Shown here piece after piece: positions 45,095 to 53,059 of a stretch of 64,000 nt of DNA (the stretch's first letter is position 1; every line of letters begins with the position of its first letter). Source of the stretch: JAAYUJ01 sp963698165 (GTDB lineage Bacteria; Desulfobacterota; Syntrophobacteria; Syntrophobacterales; Syntrophobacteraceae). The stretch lies in NCBI GenBank assembly GCA_963698165.1, contig CAVOPT010000006.1:186001-250000 (forward strand). The letters run 5' to 3'. Made by a program: the position numbers and the translations under genes. The notes beneath the pieces were generated by a model that saw only the letters and a list, made by a program, of their open reading frames with translations, had not been told where the DNA came from and searched no databases.

Positions 45095-46003
45095 CTACTG
45101 AACAAGGACGTGCTTGAGCTCTTCCCGGAGCTGCCCCGGGTCGAATCCCATGGCGAAGGCCTTCGAGCTGTCCAGGGACACATCGCGAGGTCTCGGGGCC
45201 GCCATGGGGACATCGAGCCGGCGGCAGCCCGTGAGGCTCTCCCGCCCTCGCCCGAGTACCCGGGAGACCACCTCACCAAAGTCGAAGCGCGAAATACGCT
45301 CTCTCCCTCCCAGGTGAATCACCCCGCCGCCGGACTTCTCCAGTGCCAGGAACAAGCCCCGTGCGGCGTCCCGAGCGCTCAAGGGAGTCCTGTACTCATC
45401 CGTGAAGAGCCGGACTTCCCGGCCTCCCTCCAGAGCTCGGACCATGGGCTGCAAAAAACTCTCCGACGCAGGCGAGGCCTTTCCGAACATGAGGGGCATG
45501 CGGCAAATGACGGCGTCGGGATGCCGCCCGAGGATCGCCGCCTCCGCCCTGGCCTTCTGCTCGCCGTAGACGCTCACCGGCCCAACAGGGTCTTCCTCCG
45601 TGTAAGGGGCCGCCTCTCCATCGAAAACGAGATCCGTGGAGGTGAAGACAAATGGAATTCCACTCTCCGATGCCATGCCAGCCAAGTGGACCGCGGCATC
45701 CACGTTGATTTTCCTCGTGGCCTCGGGATGCATCTGGCAGAAGTTGGGCCCGGATGCGGCAGCCAGGTGGAAGACCGCATCCGGCTTGACCCTGAGGAAG
45801 AGGTCCGCTGCCTCCGCGTAATTCGTGAGGTCCCCACGGAGGATGGTCACACCTTCCATGGCAACGACGTGGTCGTGGAACACTCCGAAGACCTGCCAGG
45901 CGCCCCTGCCCCCGAGGCAAACATTCCATCCCAGGAAGCCGCTGGCCCCCGTGATCAAGAGCCTTTTCGGAGCGCGCTCCATCTCCCGAACCCCAATGCC
46001 CAC
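45095..46003 (-). CDS. NAD(P)-dependent sugar epimerase/reductase (RmlD-like SDR)
   Basis: An extended short-chain dehydrogenase of 302 residues. LLITGASGFLGWNV carries the GxxGxxG cofactor loop; VFHLAAASGP, the substrate block FTSTDLVFDGEAAPYTEED and the catalytic YGEQK (Tyr-x-x-x-Lys) follow. The DLVFDG segment is typical of dTDP-4-dehydrorhamnose reductase-like proteins, so a role in nucleotide-sugar reduction is likely, but no rml genes are near. A GTG at 46003 has a GGAGGTG site eight bases upstream and is preferred over the ATG at 45982. Confidence 0.85.
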   Translation of the reverse strand: MGIGVREMERAPKRLLITGASGFLGWNVCLGGRGAWQVFGVFHDHVVAMEGVTILRGDLTNYAEAADLFLRVKPDAVFHLAAASGPNFCQMHPEATRKINVDAAVHLAGMASESGIPFVFTSTDLVFDGEAAPYTEEDPVGPVSVYGEQKARAEAAILGRHPDAVICRMPLMFGKASPASESFLQPMVRALEGGREVRLFTDEYRTPLSARDAARGLFLALEKSGGGVIHLGGRERISRFDFGEVVSRVLGRGRESLTGCRRLDVPMAAPRPRDVSLDSSKAFAMGFDPGQLREELKHVLVQ

Positions 46004-46220
46004 AAGGTTTTCACCTCCGTCCGCCCAATGCGATTAATCCCCACACAGAAAAAGTTCATGGATTTTGCAAGATGCCAGCTCACAGGATCTGCCCTCGATC
46101 CGACTCCCCTGCTCCGTTTCCGCCGTATGTGCTTCCCATTCCAACTTGATTCTGGTATTTATTGATTCATCCATCATCTGCAACACGAAGCTGGACGGCC
46201 TGTGAGCGCCCAGCAACAGT

Positions 46221-47294
46221 GTGACGGGGAGAGAGCAATTGACGCCAGGGGTGACCAGGAAGCGGTTCTGGTTGGCCGCGATCATCGGATTGGTCATTTT
46301 CTTCTTCACCCTCAAGCAGGCCGACCTGAAGCGACTCGGCGAAAACATCGCTGAGCTCAACCTGTATTGGGCTTTCCTGGCGATCGTCGCAAGCTTTCTC
46401 AGTTACTATTGTATCGCGGGAGTTCTCTACCGGCTTCTGAGACGGATGGGGCACCCCATCTCCTTTTCCTCCTCGTTCAAGATCTCGCTCCTGTCGTGCA
46501 CCATGAACTATGTCATGTCCGTGGGAGGGTTGAGCGGTGTCGCGGCAAAAGTCTACCTCCTCGCCAAGGAAAAGATCCCCCCGAGCAATACCCTGTCCAT
46601 CTCCATCATCCACGGTTTTTTCACCAACACCGTCGCCGTGATCTTCATTTACCTGGGTTTTTTCTTCCTCTACAGCGAATACAAGATGAGCGTCAGGCAG
46701 ATCGAAGCCGGCGTTGTCATCCTGCTCCTCGCCTTTCTTCTCACCTGGATCACTGTCCAGACCATCATCCATGAAGGTTTTCGAAGAAAAGTCTGGCAGA
46801 TTTCCATATGGGCGGCCACCACGGTTTGCGGGAAACTGAAGCATCCACATTGGGTGAACCGCGAGAGAGCCGAGGCTTTTTTCGACAATTTCAACCACAG
46901 CATGAACCTCATCGTCAGCAGTGCCTCCATTCTCCTTGCCCCAGCCGTTTACGCATTCTTTGACTGGGCCCTCATGTTCCTCTGCCTGAAGCTTTCCTTT
47001 CTGGCGCTGCACTACCCTGTTGACAACAGCTCTTTACTCGTAGGTTTTTCCGTGGGGATATTCACGAGCCTCTTCTCACTGACTCCCGCCTCCATAGGCC
47101 TCATGGAAGGAACCATGGCAGGCTCGTTCTATCTCATGGGATTGGATTTCGAACGGGCTCTTCTGGCCGTACTCGTGTACCGTTTCGCCTACTATTTCCT
47201 GCCGATGCTTGTCAGCTTCTTCTTTTACAGAAGGTTCTTTCCTTCCTCTGAAAAACAGAAGGACGAACTGGGGAAGAGCTTCGAAGCCCGCTGA
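46221..47294 (+). CDS. lysylphosphatidylglycerol synthase TM-region/UPF0104 family membrane protein
   Basis: A 357-residue polytopic protein of the UPF0104/MprF-flippase-like family with about eight membrane spans (first FWLAAIIGLVIFFFTL). Family features are the short LKRLGENIAELNLYWAFLAI after the first span, MGHPISFSSSFKISLLSCTMNYVMSVGGLSGVAAKVYLL, and the late block FSVGIFTSLFSLTPASIGLMEGTMAGSFYLMG. No synthase domain is attached. Such proteins are thought to move lipids across the inner membrane, which is not shown here. The start is a GTG. Confidence 0.85.
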   Translation: MTGREQLTPGVTRKRFWLAAIIGLVIFFFTLKQADLKRLGENIAELNLYWAFLAIVASFLSYYCIAGVLYRLLRRMGHPISFSSSFKISLLSCTMNYVMSVGGLSGVAAKVYLLAKEKIPPSNTLSISIIHGFFTNTVAVIFIYLGFFFLYSEYKMSVRQIEAGVVILLLAFLLTWITVQTIIHEGFRRKVWQISIWAATTVCGKLKHPHWVNRERAEAFFDNFNHSMNLIVSSASILLAPAVYAFFDWALMFLCLKLSFLALHYPVDNSSLLVGFSVGIFTSLFSLTPASIGLMEGTMAGSFYLMGLDFERALLAVLVYRFAYYFLPMLVSFFFYRRFFPSSEKQKDELGKSFEAR

Positions 47295-47459
47295 TGTCCT
47301 CTCCGTCACGGTGTCCCATGCCCCATCGGTGCACCCCAAGTCATGAGAAGCCGGGTGTTCACCGCAGTCCTGCATGTCCCCTTGGAGCACCTGAAACGAT
47401 GAAAAGCTTGGGATCCCCAGCAGATGGCCCAGAGAGCGTCGATATTCCTCGGGCACGGT

Positions 47460-47927
47460 TCAGCGGATTCGCCACAGCTTCTCGATGGGCCACAGGAGCA
47501 GGGGGCGCCAGAGGGTCCTCAGCCGGAGGGACTCCCCGTTGATGAAGAGATTTCCCAGAGCCATTTCCGGGGCATCCTGCCACTTGAGTACTGAAGGCTC
47601 GGCGGAATCCATGGCAAAGTCGGCGGGAAGCGGTCCATGGTGTTGATCCAACCGCCCGGGCCAAGTGAAGGTGTATTCCTCTTCCACGGGGTTTCCATCC
47701 TGAAATGACACGTAGCATATCCTGAAACGGCTCCACGGCATGACCAGCCGGTCAAGGACCACCTCCCCTCCCGGCCAGGAATCAAATCGAGCGATGGGGA
47801 AAGGGAGAAAGAGGAAGACCACGATGGCGCCCGTCACCCAGCGATCCCAGGTCCTGGCCCGCCTTTCATGCTCCCCTTGCGTCTCCTCCCCTCGACCCGG
47901 CTCCAAGTCCACCTCCCTTGAACCCAT
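47460..47927 (-). CDS. membrane-anchored protein of unknown function
   Basis: A protein of about 155 residues with one membrane anchor at about 30-48 (WVTGAIVVFLFLPFPIARF) and an external domain containing VLDRLVMPWSRFRICYVSFQDGNPVEEEYTFTW. The 'YxSxxxxxPVEEEY' segment recalls DUF1850, which accompanies TRAP-type transporters, but this is weak. It ends LLWPIEKLWRIR. The ATG at 47927 is next to a CAGGA stretch; the longer upstream frame has no protein-like character. Function unknown. Confidence 0.5.
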   Translation of the reverse strand: MGSREVDLEPGRGEETQGEHERRARTWDRWVTGAIVVFLFLPFPIARFDSWPGGEVVLDRLVMPWSRFRICYVSFQDGNPVEEEYTFTWPGRLDQHHGPLPADFAMDSAEPSVLKWQDAPEMALGNLFINGESLRLRTLWRPLLLWPIEKLWRIR

Positions 47928-48140
47928 TCCTGCCCACCCCCGGATGCAATGTTCATCAGAACATACCAGGAGAGAGCCACGGAGACAACCGTGTTCCGGC
48001 CCTGCTGGGCGTAATCGCATGGGGCGCTCAGGGTGGCGGGGAGGATTGACGGTTTGAGCCGGAGCCGGTACGATCAGGGGACTCATGGAAGGCCGTCGAA
48101 GGCCATTTGGAGAGAACACCGTGCAGCACACAGGGAGAGC

Positions 48141-48926
48141 ATGAACGAAGCATTTCTCAAGACCGTGGGATCGTGGATCAGTGACGTTGTGGACGACTGG
48201 GTGCGCAGGGGAGTCTGCAAGAATACCTGGCGGGAGCCTCTCGTGGCAGCAGCCTCAGCCGCCAATCCCCTTTTCCCGAAGCTTCGAGAAGCCGTCGGTC
48301 CGGAGCACGCCATGCCTGAGGACCTGCTGCAGGGAGCCCGCTCGGTCATGGTCTTCTTCCTTCCTTTCCAGGGATGGGTAGGAAAGGAAAACGACGAGGC
48401 CAGGGGGGTTTCGGCGCGGAGCTGGGCTGAATCCTACGTGGTCACCAACCGCCTCATCGTTGCCATCAATGATCGACTGACGGAAATGCTGGAAGCAATG
48501 GGCTACCTCGCCGCACCGACTCCCCCGACTCACAACTTCGACCAGGAGAAACTGGTGAGCGGGTGGTCCCACAAGCACATCGCCACCATCGCCGGCCTGG
48601 GCACGTTCGGCCACAACCACCTTCTCATCACTCCCTCGGGATGCTGCGGGCGGCTGGGAAGCCTTGTGACCACCATGCCCCTCGCAGCCACTCCGCGGCC
48701 CGACCGGGAGAACTGCCTGGTCAAATCAGGCCAGAAGTGCCACGCGTGCGTGTCCAAGTGCCGGTACGGCGCTCTCTTCAAGACCCACTTCGACCGACAG
48801 GCATGCTACCGGCAATGCCTCGTCAACGACGCCCATTTCCGTGACCTGCCCTTGACCGATGTTTGCGGGAAATGCGCTTGCGGAGTCCCGTGCAGTCATG
48901 AGATTCCCGAAGGCGACACACCCTGA
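48141..48926 (+). CDS. QueG-like iron-sulfur protein (epoxyqueuosine reductase related)
   Basis: A 261-residue cytosolic protein related to epoxyqueuosine reductase-like 4Fe-4S proteins. The middle has ARSVMVFFLPF and SHKHIATIAGLGTFGHNHLLITPSGCCGRLGSLVTTMPL, matching the QueG-family central block. The C-terminal half is Cys-rich: SGQKCHACVSKCRYGAL and VCGKCACGVPCSHEIP supply at least ten cysteines for two clusters. It lacks a HEAT-repeat tail, so it is shorter than true QueG; family members without the tail have unknown electron-transfer roles. The ATG follows CAGGGAGAG. Confidence 0.8.
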   Translation: MNEAFLKTVGSWISDVVDDWVRRGVCKNTWREPLVAAASAANPLFPKLREAVGPEHAMPEDLLQGARSVMVFFLPFQGWVGKENDEARGVSARSWAESYVVTNRLIVAINDRLTEMLEAMGYLAAPTPPTHNFDQEKLVSGWSHKHIATIAGLGTFGHNHLLITPSGCCGRLGSLVTTMPLAATPRPDRENCLVKSGQKCHACVSKCRYGALFKTHFDRQACYRQCLVNDAHFRDLPLTDVCGKCACGVPCSHEIPEGDTP

Positions 48927-49007
48927 ACCTGCGCGGATGAGAAGACCGGGGTCACCCGCGTGAGGTTGGCCAAACCGCAGCGGGGATTTCTCGGGGATCG
49001 TTGATCT

Positions 49008-49910
49008 TCAGGCGTGTCCCTCAAGGGTTTCCAGAGCCACCTGCAGGTGTTCCAACCAGATAGCCGTGATGCCGGGTTGCTCCGCCATCCCGGAAAGGAT
49101 GACCTCGCAGTCGATGCCGTTTTCCGTCAGGATGGACTTCCAGCTCCCCGCCTTGTCGCCCCCCATGTCCTTTCGAGCGTGATGACCGGCCACGGCCATC
49201 AGAGGGATGAGGAAGGCCTTCCTGATTCCCCTGGACGTGAGTTTTAGAAGGATCTGCTCCAGACCGGGGTGTCCCGAAAGGGTAGCCACAAAGACGCATG
49301 GATCCAGCTCCTGGAAAGCGCAGTGCATGGCGGCATAGACGGCATCGGCGGGGTGGTTCGCGTTTCCGTGCCCGATGAAGAGCACCGCGTCCCCGGGTTT
49401 TCGCCAGGCAGGCAGTGCCCCCATCATGACCTCGGCTACCCGTGCCATGTCGCCGTGGGATGAAAGGAGGGGTCGAGCGACCTGGACCTTCTCAATGCCT
49501 CCGGTCATCCGGGCGAAAAGGGCGGCGTTCCATGCGAGCTCGTGAAATTCCCGACCCGGTATCACATGAAGGGGGAGAACCGCCACATGGGTGAATCCCT
49601 CGTCCATCATGCGGGCCAGCATGATCTCCGGCGAATCGACCTGATCGCCTTCGCCGAGGAGCTTCTTCCTCATGAATCGCGAGGTGAAGGCCCAGCGGAT
49701 ATCAATGCCGGGAAAGGCCCTCCCGACCTCCTCATGGATTCTTTCGAAAGCTCTCCGGGCTTCGGGCCTCGTCGTGCCGAATGCAACGACGACAATCCCT
49801 TTCCTCGGGGACTTTGGAGATGGTCTCCTTGCCGGCAGCAAAATCCCATTTCCCATGGAAGGCAGCAGCAACATCGCCAGTGAGGCCACCGCCAAAAGGG
49901 TAGCGTCCAT
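49008..49910 (-). CDS. cbiK: sirohydrochlorin cobaltochelatase CbiK, probably exported
   Basis: A 300-residue class II chelatase that puts cobalt into sirohydrochlorin, the entry of the anaerobic cobalamin route. GIVVVAFGTTRPEARRAFERI, VAVLPLHVIPGREFHEL, VLFIGHGNANHPADAVY (H181) and IPLMAVAGHHARKDMGGD (H243, H244) are the CbiK blocks and contain the metal-binding histidines. Before the domain (about 1-27) lies a hydrophobic MDATLLAVASLAMLLLPSMG stretch that looks like an export signal, as in the periplasmic CbiK of Desulfovibrio, though it lacks a positive N-region. It is alone, 40 kb from the cbi operon. Confidence 0.92.
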   Translation of the reverse strand: MDATLLAVASLAMLLLPSMGNGILLPARRPSPKSPRKGIVVVAFGTTRPEARRAFERIHEEVGRAFPGIDIRWAFTSRFMRKKLLGEGDQVDSPEIMLARMMDEGFTHVAVLPLHVIPGREFHELAWNAALFARMTGGIEKVQVARPLLSSHGDMARVAEVMMGALPAWRKPGDAVLFIGHGNANHPADAVYAAMHCAFQELDPCVFVATLSGHPGLEQILLKLTSRGIRKAFLIPLMAVAGHHARKDMGGDKAGSWKSILTENGIDCEVILSGMAEQPGITAIWLEHLQVALETLEGHA

Positions 49911-50036
49911 GATTCACTCCTCGTGCGCATTTTGCGGGACTGTTGGATCAGGCAAGGCAGCCGCCCCTCAAACGCTTTCCATCATGGAGGGGCGACTGCA
50001 AGACCACGTGGGACGGGGAGCTCCGTCCGCGGTGCA

Positions 50037-50471
50037 CTAGGTCAGGTTCCGAAACCAACCGGTATTCCTGTTCAACTCAACCTTTTCCACGAGGGAACCA
50101 TCCTTGGTGGTCACGCTCACCTCGAAGAGGTCCCCCTTTTCCATGACTTCACCCAGCTTCAGGTTGGGATTGTTCTTCATCTGCACGTAGCGCTGAAAAA
50201 CCTGGTCTGCCTGGTCTTTCGTCAGGGGTTTTCCCTGGTTGTCGTGGAACATCCTCCCTATGCCCAATCCACATTTCCCCATGCCACGTCCATGCCCCCG
50301 CCCGTGTCCGTACCCCTTGGAACCATGCCAGCCGCCGCCCATCTGCATTCCAGGGCAATTCCACCCCGCCTGACCCTGTGGAGAAGGACCCTGCTGTTGT
50401 GAGTATACCATCGGAGGCACCAGAAGAAGCAGGGCACCCAAAATCGACACCGAAACCATAGCTCTTTTCAT
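50037..50471 (-). CDS. exported His/Gly/Met-rich ZraP-like protein
   Basis: A 144-residue exported protein (signal MKRAMVSVSILGALLLLVPPMVYSQ). The mature N-terminal part is rich in Gly, His and Met (WHGSKGYGHGRGHGRGMGK), a probable metal-binding region. LTKDQADQVFQRYVQMKNNPNLKLGEV recalls the LTxxQ helix of ZraP/Spy-type periplasmic proteins; the end FEVSVTTKDGSLVEKVELN is different. Its ATG overlaps the stop of the truncated duplicate upstream. It lies beside a ZraS/ZraR-like pair, so a role in sensing or buffering envelope metal stress is inferred. Confidence 0.72.
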   Translation of the reverse strand: MKRAMVSVSILGALLLLVPPMVYSQQQGPSPQGQAGWNCPGMQMGGGWHGSKGYGHGRGHGRGMGKCGLGIGRMFHDNQGKPLTKDQADQVFQRYVQMKNNPNLKLGEVMEKGDLFEVSVTTKDGSLVEKVELNRNTGWFRNLT

Positions 50472-50713
50472 CTTTGCGTTCTCCCTTTACCCAACCAACA
50501 TCTCCCCATGCCGCTGCCATGCCCACGTCCTTGCCCATAGCCCCTGGAACCATGCCAATCGGCGCCCATGTGCATTCGAGGGCAATTCCAACCCGGCCCC
50601 TGTGCGGAAGGACTCTGCTGTTGTGCGTGGACCATCGGGGGCGCCAGAAGAAGCAAGGCACCCAAAATAGACACTGAAACCATAATCCTCTTCATCGTTG
50701 CGCTCATCTTCAT
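50468..50713 (-). CDS. truncated tandem duplicate of the ZraP-like protein
   Basis: An 81-residue exported protein that copies the first half of its downstream neighbour: MKRIMVSVSILGALLLLAPPMVHAQ, WNCPRMHMGADWHGSRGYGQGRGHGSGMGRC. It stops before the LTxxQ helical part, and its stop overlaps the ATG of the full-length copy. The pattern suggests an unequal tandem duplication that kept the signal peptide and metal-rich segment only. A GGGAGA site precedes the ATG at 50713. A sigma-54-type promoter is 100 bases upstream. Confidence 0.72.
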   Translation of the reverse strand: MKMSATMKRIMVSVSILGALLLLAPPMVHAQQQSPSAQGPGWNCPRMHMGADWHGSRGYGQGRGHGSGMGRCWLGKGRTQR

Positions 50714-50812
50714 TTGCTCTCTCCCTTCTCTCCACATTTGGACATCAGCACTATTCCTCCGGACCCTTTCCATCGGAACCTTCTCTCACCATCAGTGGCT
50801 GCTTCCATCAAA

Positions 50813-50828
50813 GGCACAGACCGTGCCA
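50813..50828 (-). promoter_or_regulatory. sigma-54 promoter of the ZraP-like genes
   Basis: On the minus strand TGGCACGGTCTGTGCC has a perfect TGGCACG -24 box and GG-N10-GC spacing; the -12 region TGTGCC is weaker than TTGCA. It points at the ATG at 50713 about 100 bases away and is next to the gene for a sigma-54 activator. Confidence 0.7.
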
Positions 50829-50946
50829 TGGTTGCCTGTTTCGATTCAAATATATGTTTTCATTATATTTTTCTGGAGAGCCACCCTGCTGAAATGCTCC
50901 CCTATCCCATGCAATGCTCCCCAGATGGATAAAAAGTATTCATCCA

Positions 50947-50958
50947 GGGGTCGACCCC
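50947..50958. promoter_or_regulatory. palindrome, possible activator site between divergent promoters
   Basis: GGGGTCGACCCC is a perfect 12-base palindrome flanked by a near-repeat (TCATCCAGGGG at 50939-50950 and TTATCCAGGGG at 50979-50989). It lies about 120 bases upstream of the leftward sigma-54 promoter and about 85 bases before the rightward one, a usual distance for enhancer sites. Confidence 0.4.
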
Positions 50959-51036
50959 AAGGGTCGAGTGGTTAGAATTTATCCAGGGGGTAGGGTTTGA
51001 CATGGACAAACGGGCTGCCGAGAAGACCACCATGAT

Positions 51037-51052
51037 TGGCACGCACCTTGAT
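51037..51052 (+). promoter_or_regulatory. sigma-54-like promoter of the sensor kinase operon
   Basis: TTGGCACGCACCTTGAT contains a perfect TGGCACG -24 box and TTG of the -12 element, but the invariant GC is GA, so it may be weak. It would drive the kinase gene at 51281 with a leader of about 220 bases. Divergent sigma-54 promoters are also the layout of zraP/zraSR. Confidence 0.45.
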
Positions 51053-51133
51053 TACGGGATTGTGGGGCTTAATATCAGACACCCGTTTATGTGGGGCTGC
51101 ACTCAGCGTTTTTTGCAGCACCGGTATTGCATG

Positions 51134-51239
51134 GAACCACGAAGGACTCGATGGGCCCCAGGAAGATGAAATTGATTCCCTTGATGTTTTGTCTCCCTTC
51201 GAGTCTCTTCGTGCTATTGGTGATTGGCTGATGGGAACT
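51134..51239. repeat. MITE-like palindromic repeat, copy 2
   Basis: A 106-base copy of the element at 36829-36933, aligned from GAACCACGAAGGAC to GGGAACT. Its arms have decayed (CGAGTCTCTTCGTG). It lies between the candidate promoter at 51037-51052 and the kinase start at 51281, so it is transcribed as part of the leader. Confidence 0.6.
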
Positions 51240-51280
51240 CTGAAAGAAGACGGTCAACAACACTTTTATTGTGGGGGCAC

Positions 51281-53059
51281 ATGACATCTCCAACGCTGCA
51301 CCCAACCCGGCTCACCTGGTTTTCCCCCTGGATGATCATTGGATCCGTCTGCATCCTCGCCGCAATACTCCTGGTGCTTGCCTTCAAGAACATCGACCGG
51401 GAAAGGGCCTTCATGGAGAAGGCGCTCCTCTCTCAGGCCAATGTGCTCATGCGCTCCCTCGAGGCCGGCAGCCGCACGGGGATGGGCGGCATGGGCTGGG
51501 GAAGGCGCCAGATCCAGGTGCTCATGGAAGAAACGGCCCAGCAGCCCGATGTCCTTTATGTCGCCATACTCAATTCAAGGGGTGAAATCATCGCCCACAG
51601 CGAACCCGAGGAAATCGGCGGGACCGCGAGAGTGGAGCTTCCCAGGGGCAGCGACACTTCTTACGGGTTTCACGAGGGAACGCAGGAATCGTTCGACGTG
51701 GTCAGGGCTTTCCAGCCCTGGACGAGGCACAAGAGGGGCCACATGCGGGCCTGGGACAGGCCGGAAAACGCCGACATCTTCCCTTCCCAAGGCGCGGCGG
51801 GTCCGCTCTACGTCATGGTGGGCCTCGACCCATCGCCCCTCAAGGCGGCAATGCTTCAGGACCAGCACCAGACACTCCTCCTCTTCGGGATCCTTTTTCT
51901 GGTCGGGGCGGCCGGGTTTGTCTCCCTGGTCTGGGCGCAAAACTACCGGAGCGCCCGCCGCTCCCTTCGGGACGTTGAGGCCCTCACCGCGACGATTGTC
52001 AACCAGATGCCCGTTGGCCTTCTCGTCACGGACCTGAAGGGACGCACCCGAAAATTGAACGACACCGCCCGGGCCATTTTGGAGGACCCTGCTGTGGGCT
52101 CCGATACTGCCCGCGTCATTCCATGTTTCGCGGACCTGCTGCGCCGACTGGAACATGAGGAGACCATCCTCGAGGAAGAAGTGCAGTGCCGATTGAGTGA
52201 CTCCAGGACGGTTCCCCTCTTGGTCAACGCCACCGTCATTCAGGATGGCACAAGGAAACCCGCGGGCTATGCCGTGCTTTTCTCGGATCTCACGGGCACC
52301 AAGCAACTGGAAGAGCAACTGAGGCGAAACGAGCGGCTGGCAGCTCTGGGCCGACTGGCCGCCGGAGTGGCCCACGAAATCAGGAATCCCCTGAGCTCCA
52401 TCAAGGGGTTCGCCACGATCCTGGCGGGCCGTTTTGCGGAAGACGAAAGCGCCCAAAAGATCTCCTCGGTCATGGTCCAGGAAGTGGAGCGCATCAACCG
52501 GGTGGTTTCGGAACTCCTCGACTTCGCCCGCCCCACCGACCTCAACAAGGGCCGACACCAGTGCAAGGAGCTTCTCCTGCGCACCCAGGCCCTCATTGAG
52601 GCGGATGCCAGGCAGAGCGGCGTGGCGTTGGACGTCTCCGTGCATCCCGAGAACCTCCAGCTGGATGTGGATGCAGACCGGTTTTCACAGATTCTTCTCA
52701 ACCTTTACTTGAACGCCATTCAGGCCATGGATGCGGGTGGGGTCATCAGGGTCGAAGCCTTCGCTCAGGAGGGTGAGGTGGTCCTGCGTGTTTCAGATTC
52801 GGGCAAGGGGATTCACCCCGATCACCTCGCCCACGTCTTCGATCCTTACTTCACCACGAAACCGGAGGGGGTTGGCCTGGGACTGGCCAATGTCCACAAA
52901 CTGGTGGAAGCCCACGGCGGTGACATCGCGGCGGAAAGCCGCATCGGCAATGGAACGACCTTTGTCATGAGGTTTCCGGCCCCTGAGCCTGAAGGACCCG
53001 GGGATTCTCATGCAACTGCAGGGAATCAGGAAAGGATCGATGATGGCCGCCCCCAATAA
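51281..53059 (+). CDS. sensor histidine kinase, ZraS-like (PAS, HisKA, HATPase)
   Basis: A 592-residue membrane kinase. One span at about 15-36 and another at about 203-225 flank a periplasmic sensor domain of about 165 residues. A PAS-like domain follows at about 240-340 (VNQMPVGLLVTDLKGRTRKLND). HisKA has H365 in GVAHEIRNPLSSIKG and the HATPase part shows LNLYLNAIQAMDAGG, VSDSGKGI and GVGLGLANVHKLVEAHGG. The plan matches ZraS/HydH-type kinases that pair with sigma-54 activators. The start has GGGGGC upstream. It overlaps the regulator gene by 20 bases. Confidence 0.93.
   Translation: MTSPTLHPTRLTWFSPWMIIGSVCILAAILLVLAFKNIDRERAFMEKALLSQANVLMRSLEAGSRTGMGGMGWGRRQIQVLMEETAQQPDVLYVAILNSRGEIIAHSEPEEIGGTARVELPRGSDTSYGFHEGTQESFDVVRAFQPWTRHKRGHMRAWDRPENADIFPSQGAAGPLYVMVGLDPSPLKAAMLQDQHQTLLLFGILFLVGAAGFVSLVWAQNYRSARRSLRDVEALTATIVNQMPVGLLVTDLKGRTRKLNDTARAILEDPAVGSDTARVIPCFADLLRRLEHEETILEEEVQCRLSDSRTVPLLVNATVIQDGTRKPAGYAVLFSDLTGTKQLEEQLRRNERLAALGRLAAGVAHEIRNPLSSIKGFATILAGRFAEDESAQKISSVMVQEVERINRVVSELLDFARPTDLNKGRHQCKELLLRTQALIEADARQSGVALDVSVHPENLQLDVDADRFSQILLNLYLNAIQAMDAGGVIRVEAFAQEGEVVLRVSDSGKGIHPDHLAHVFDPYFTTKPEGVGLGLANVHKLVEAHGGDIAAESRIGNGTTFVMRFPAPEPEGPGDSHATAGNQERIDDGRPQ

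Noticed and set aside
50830..50950. Phage attachment or integrase site near the repeats and palindrome
   Set aside because: No integrase, tRNA or duplicated att core was found.
51036..51284. 82-codon frame upstream of the sensor kinase
   Set aside because: It mostly encodes the MITE-like repeat and has no protein character.
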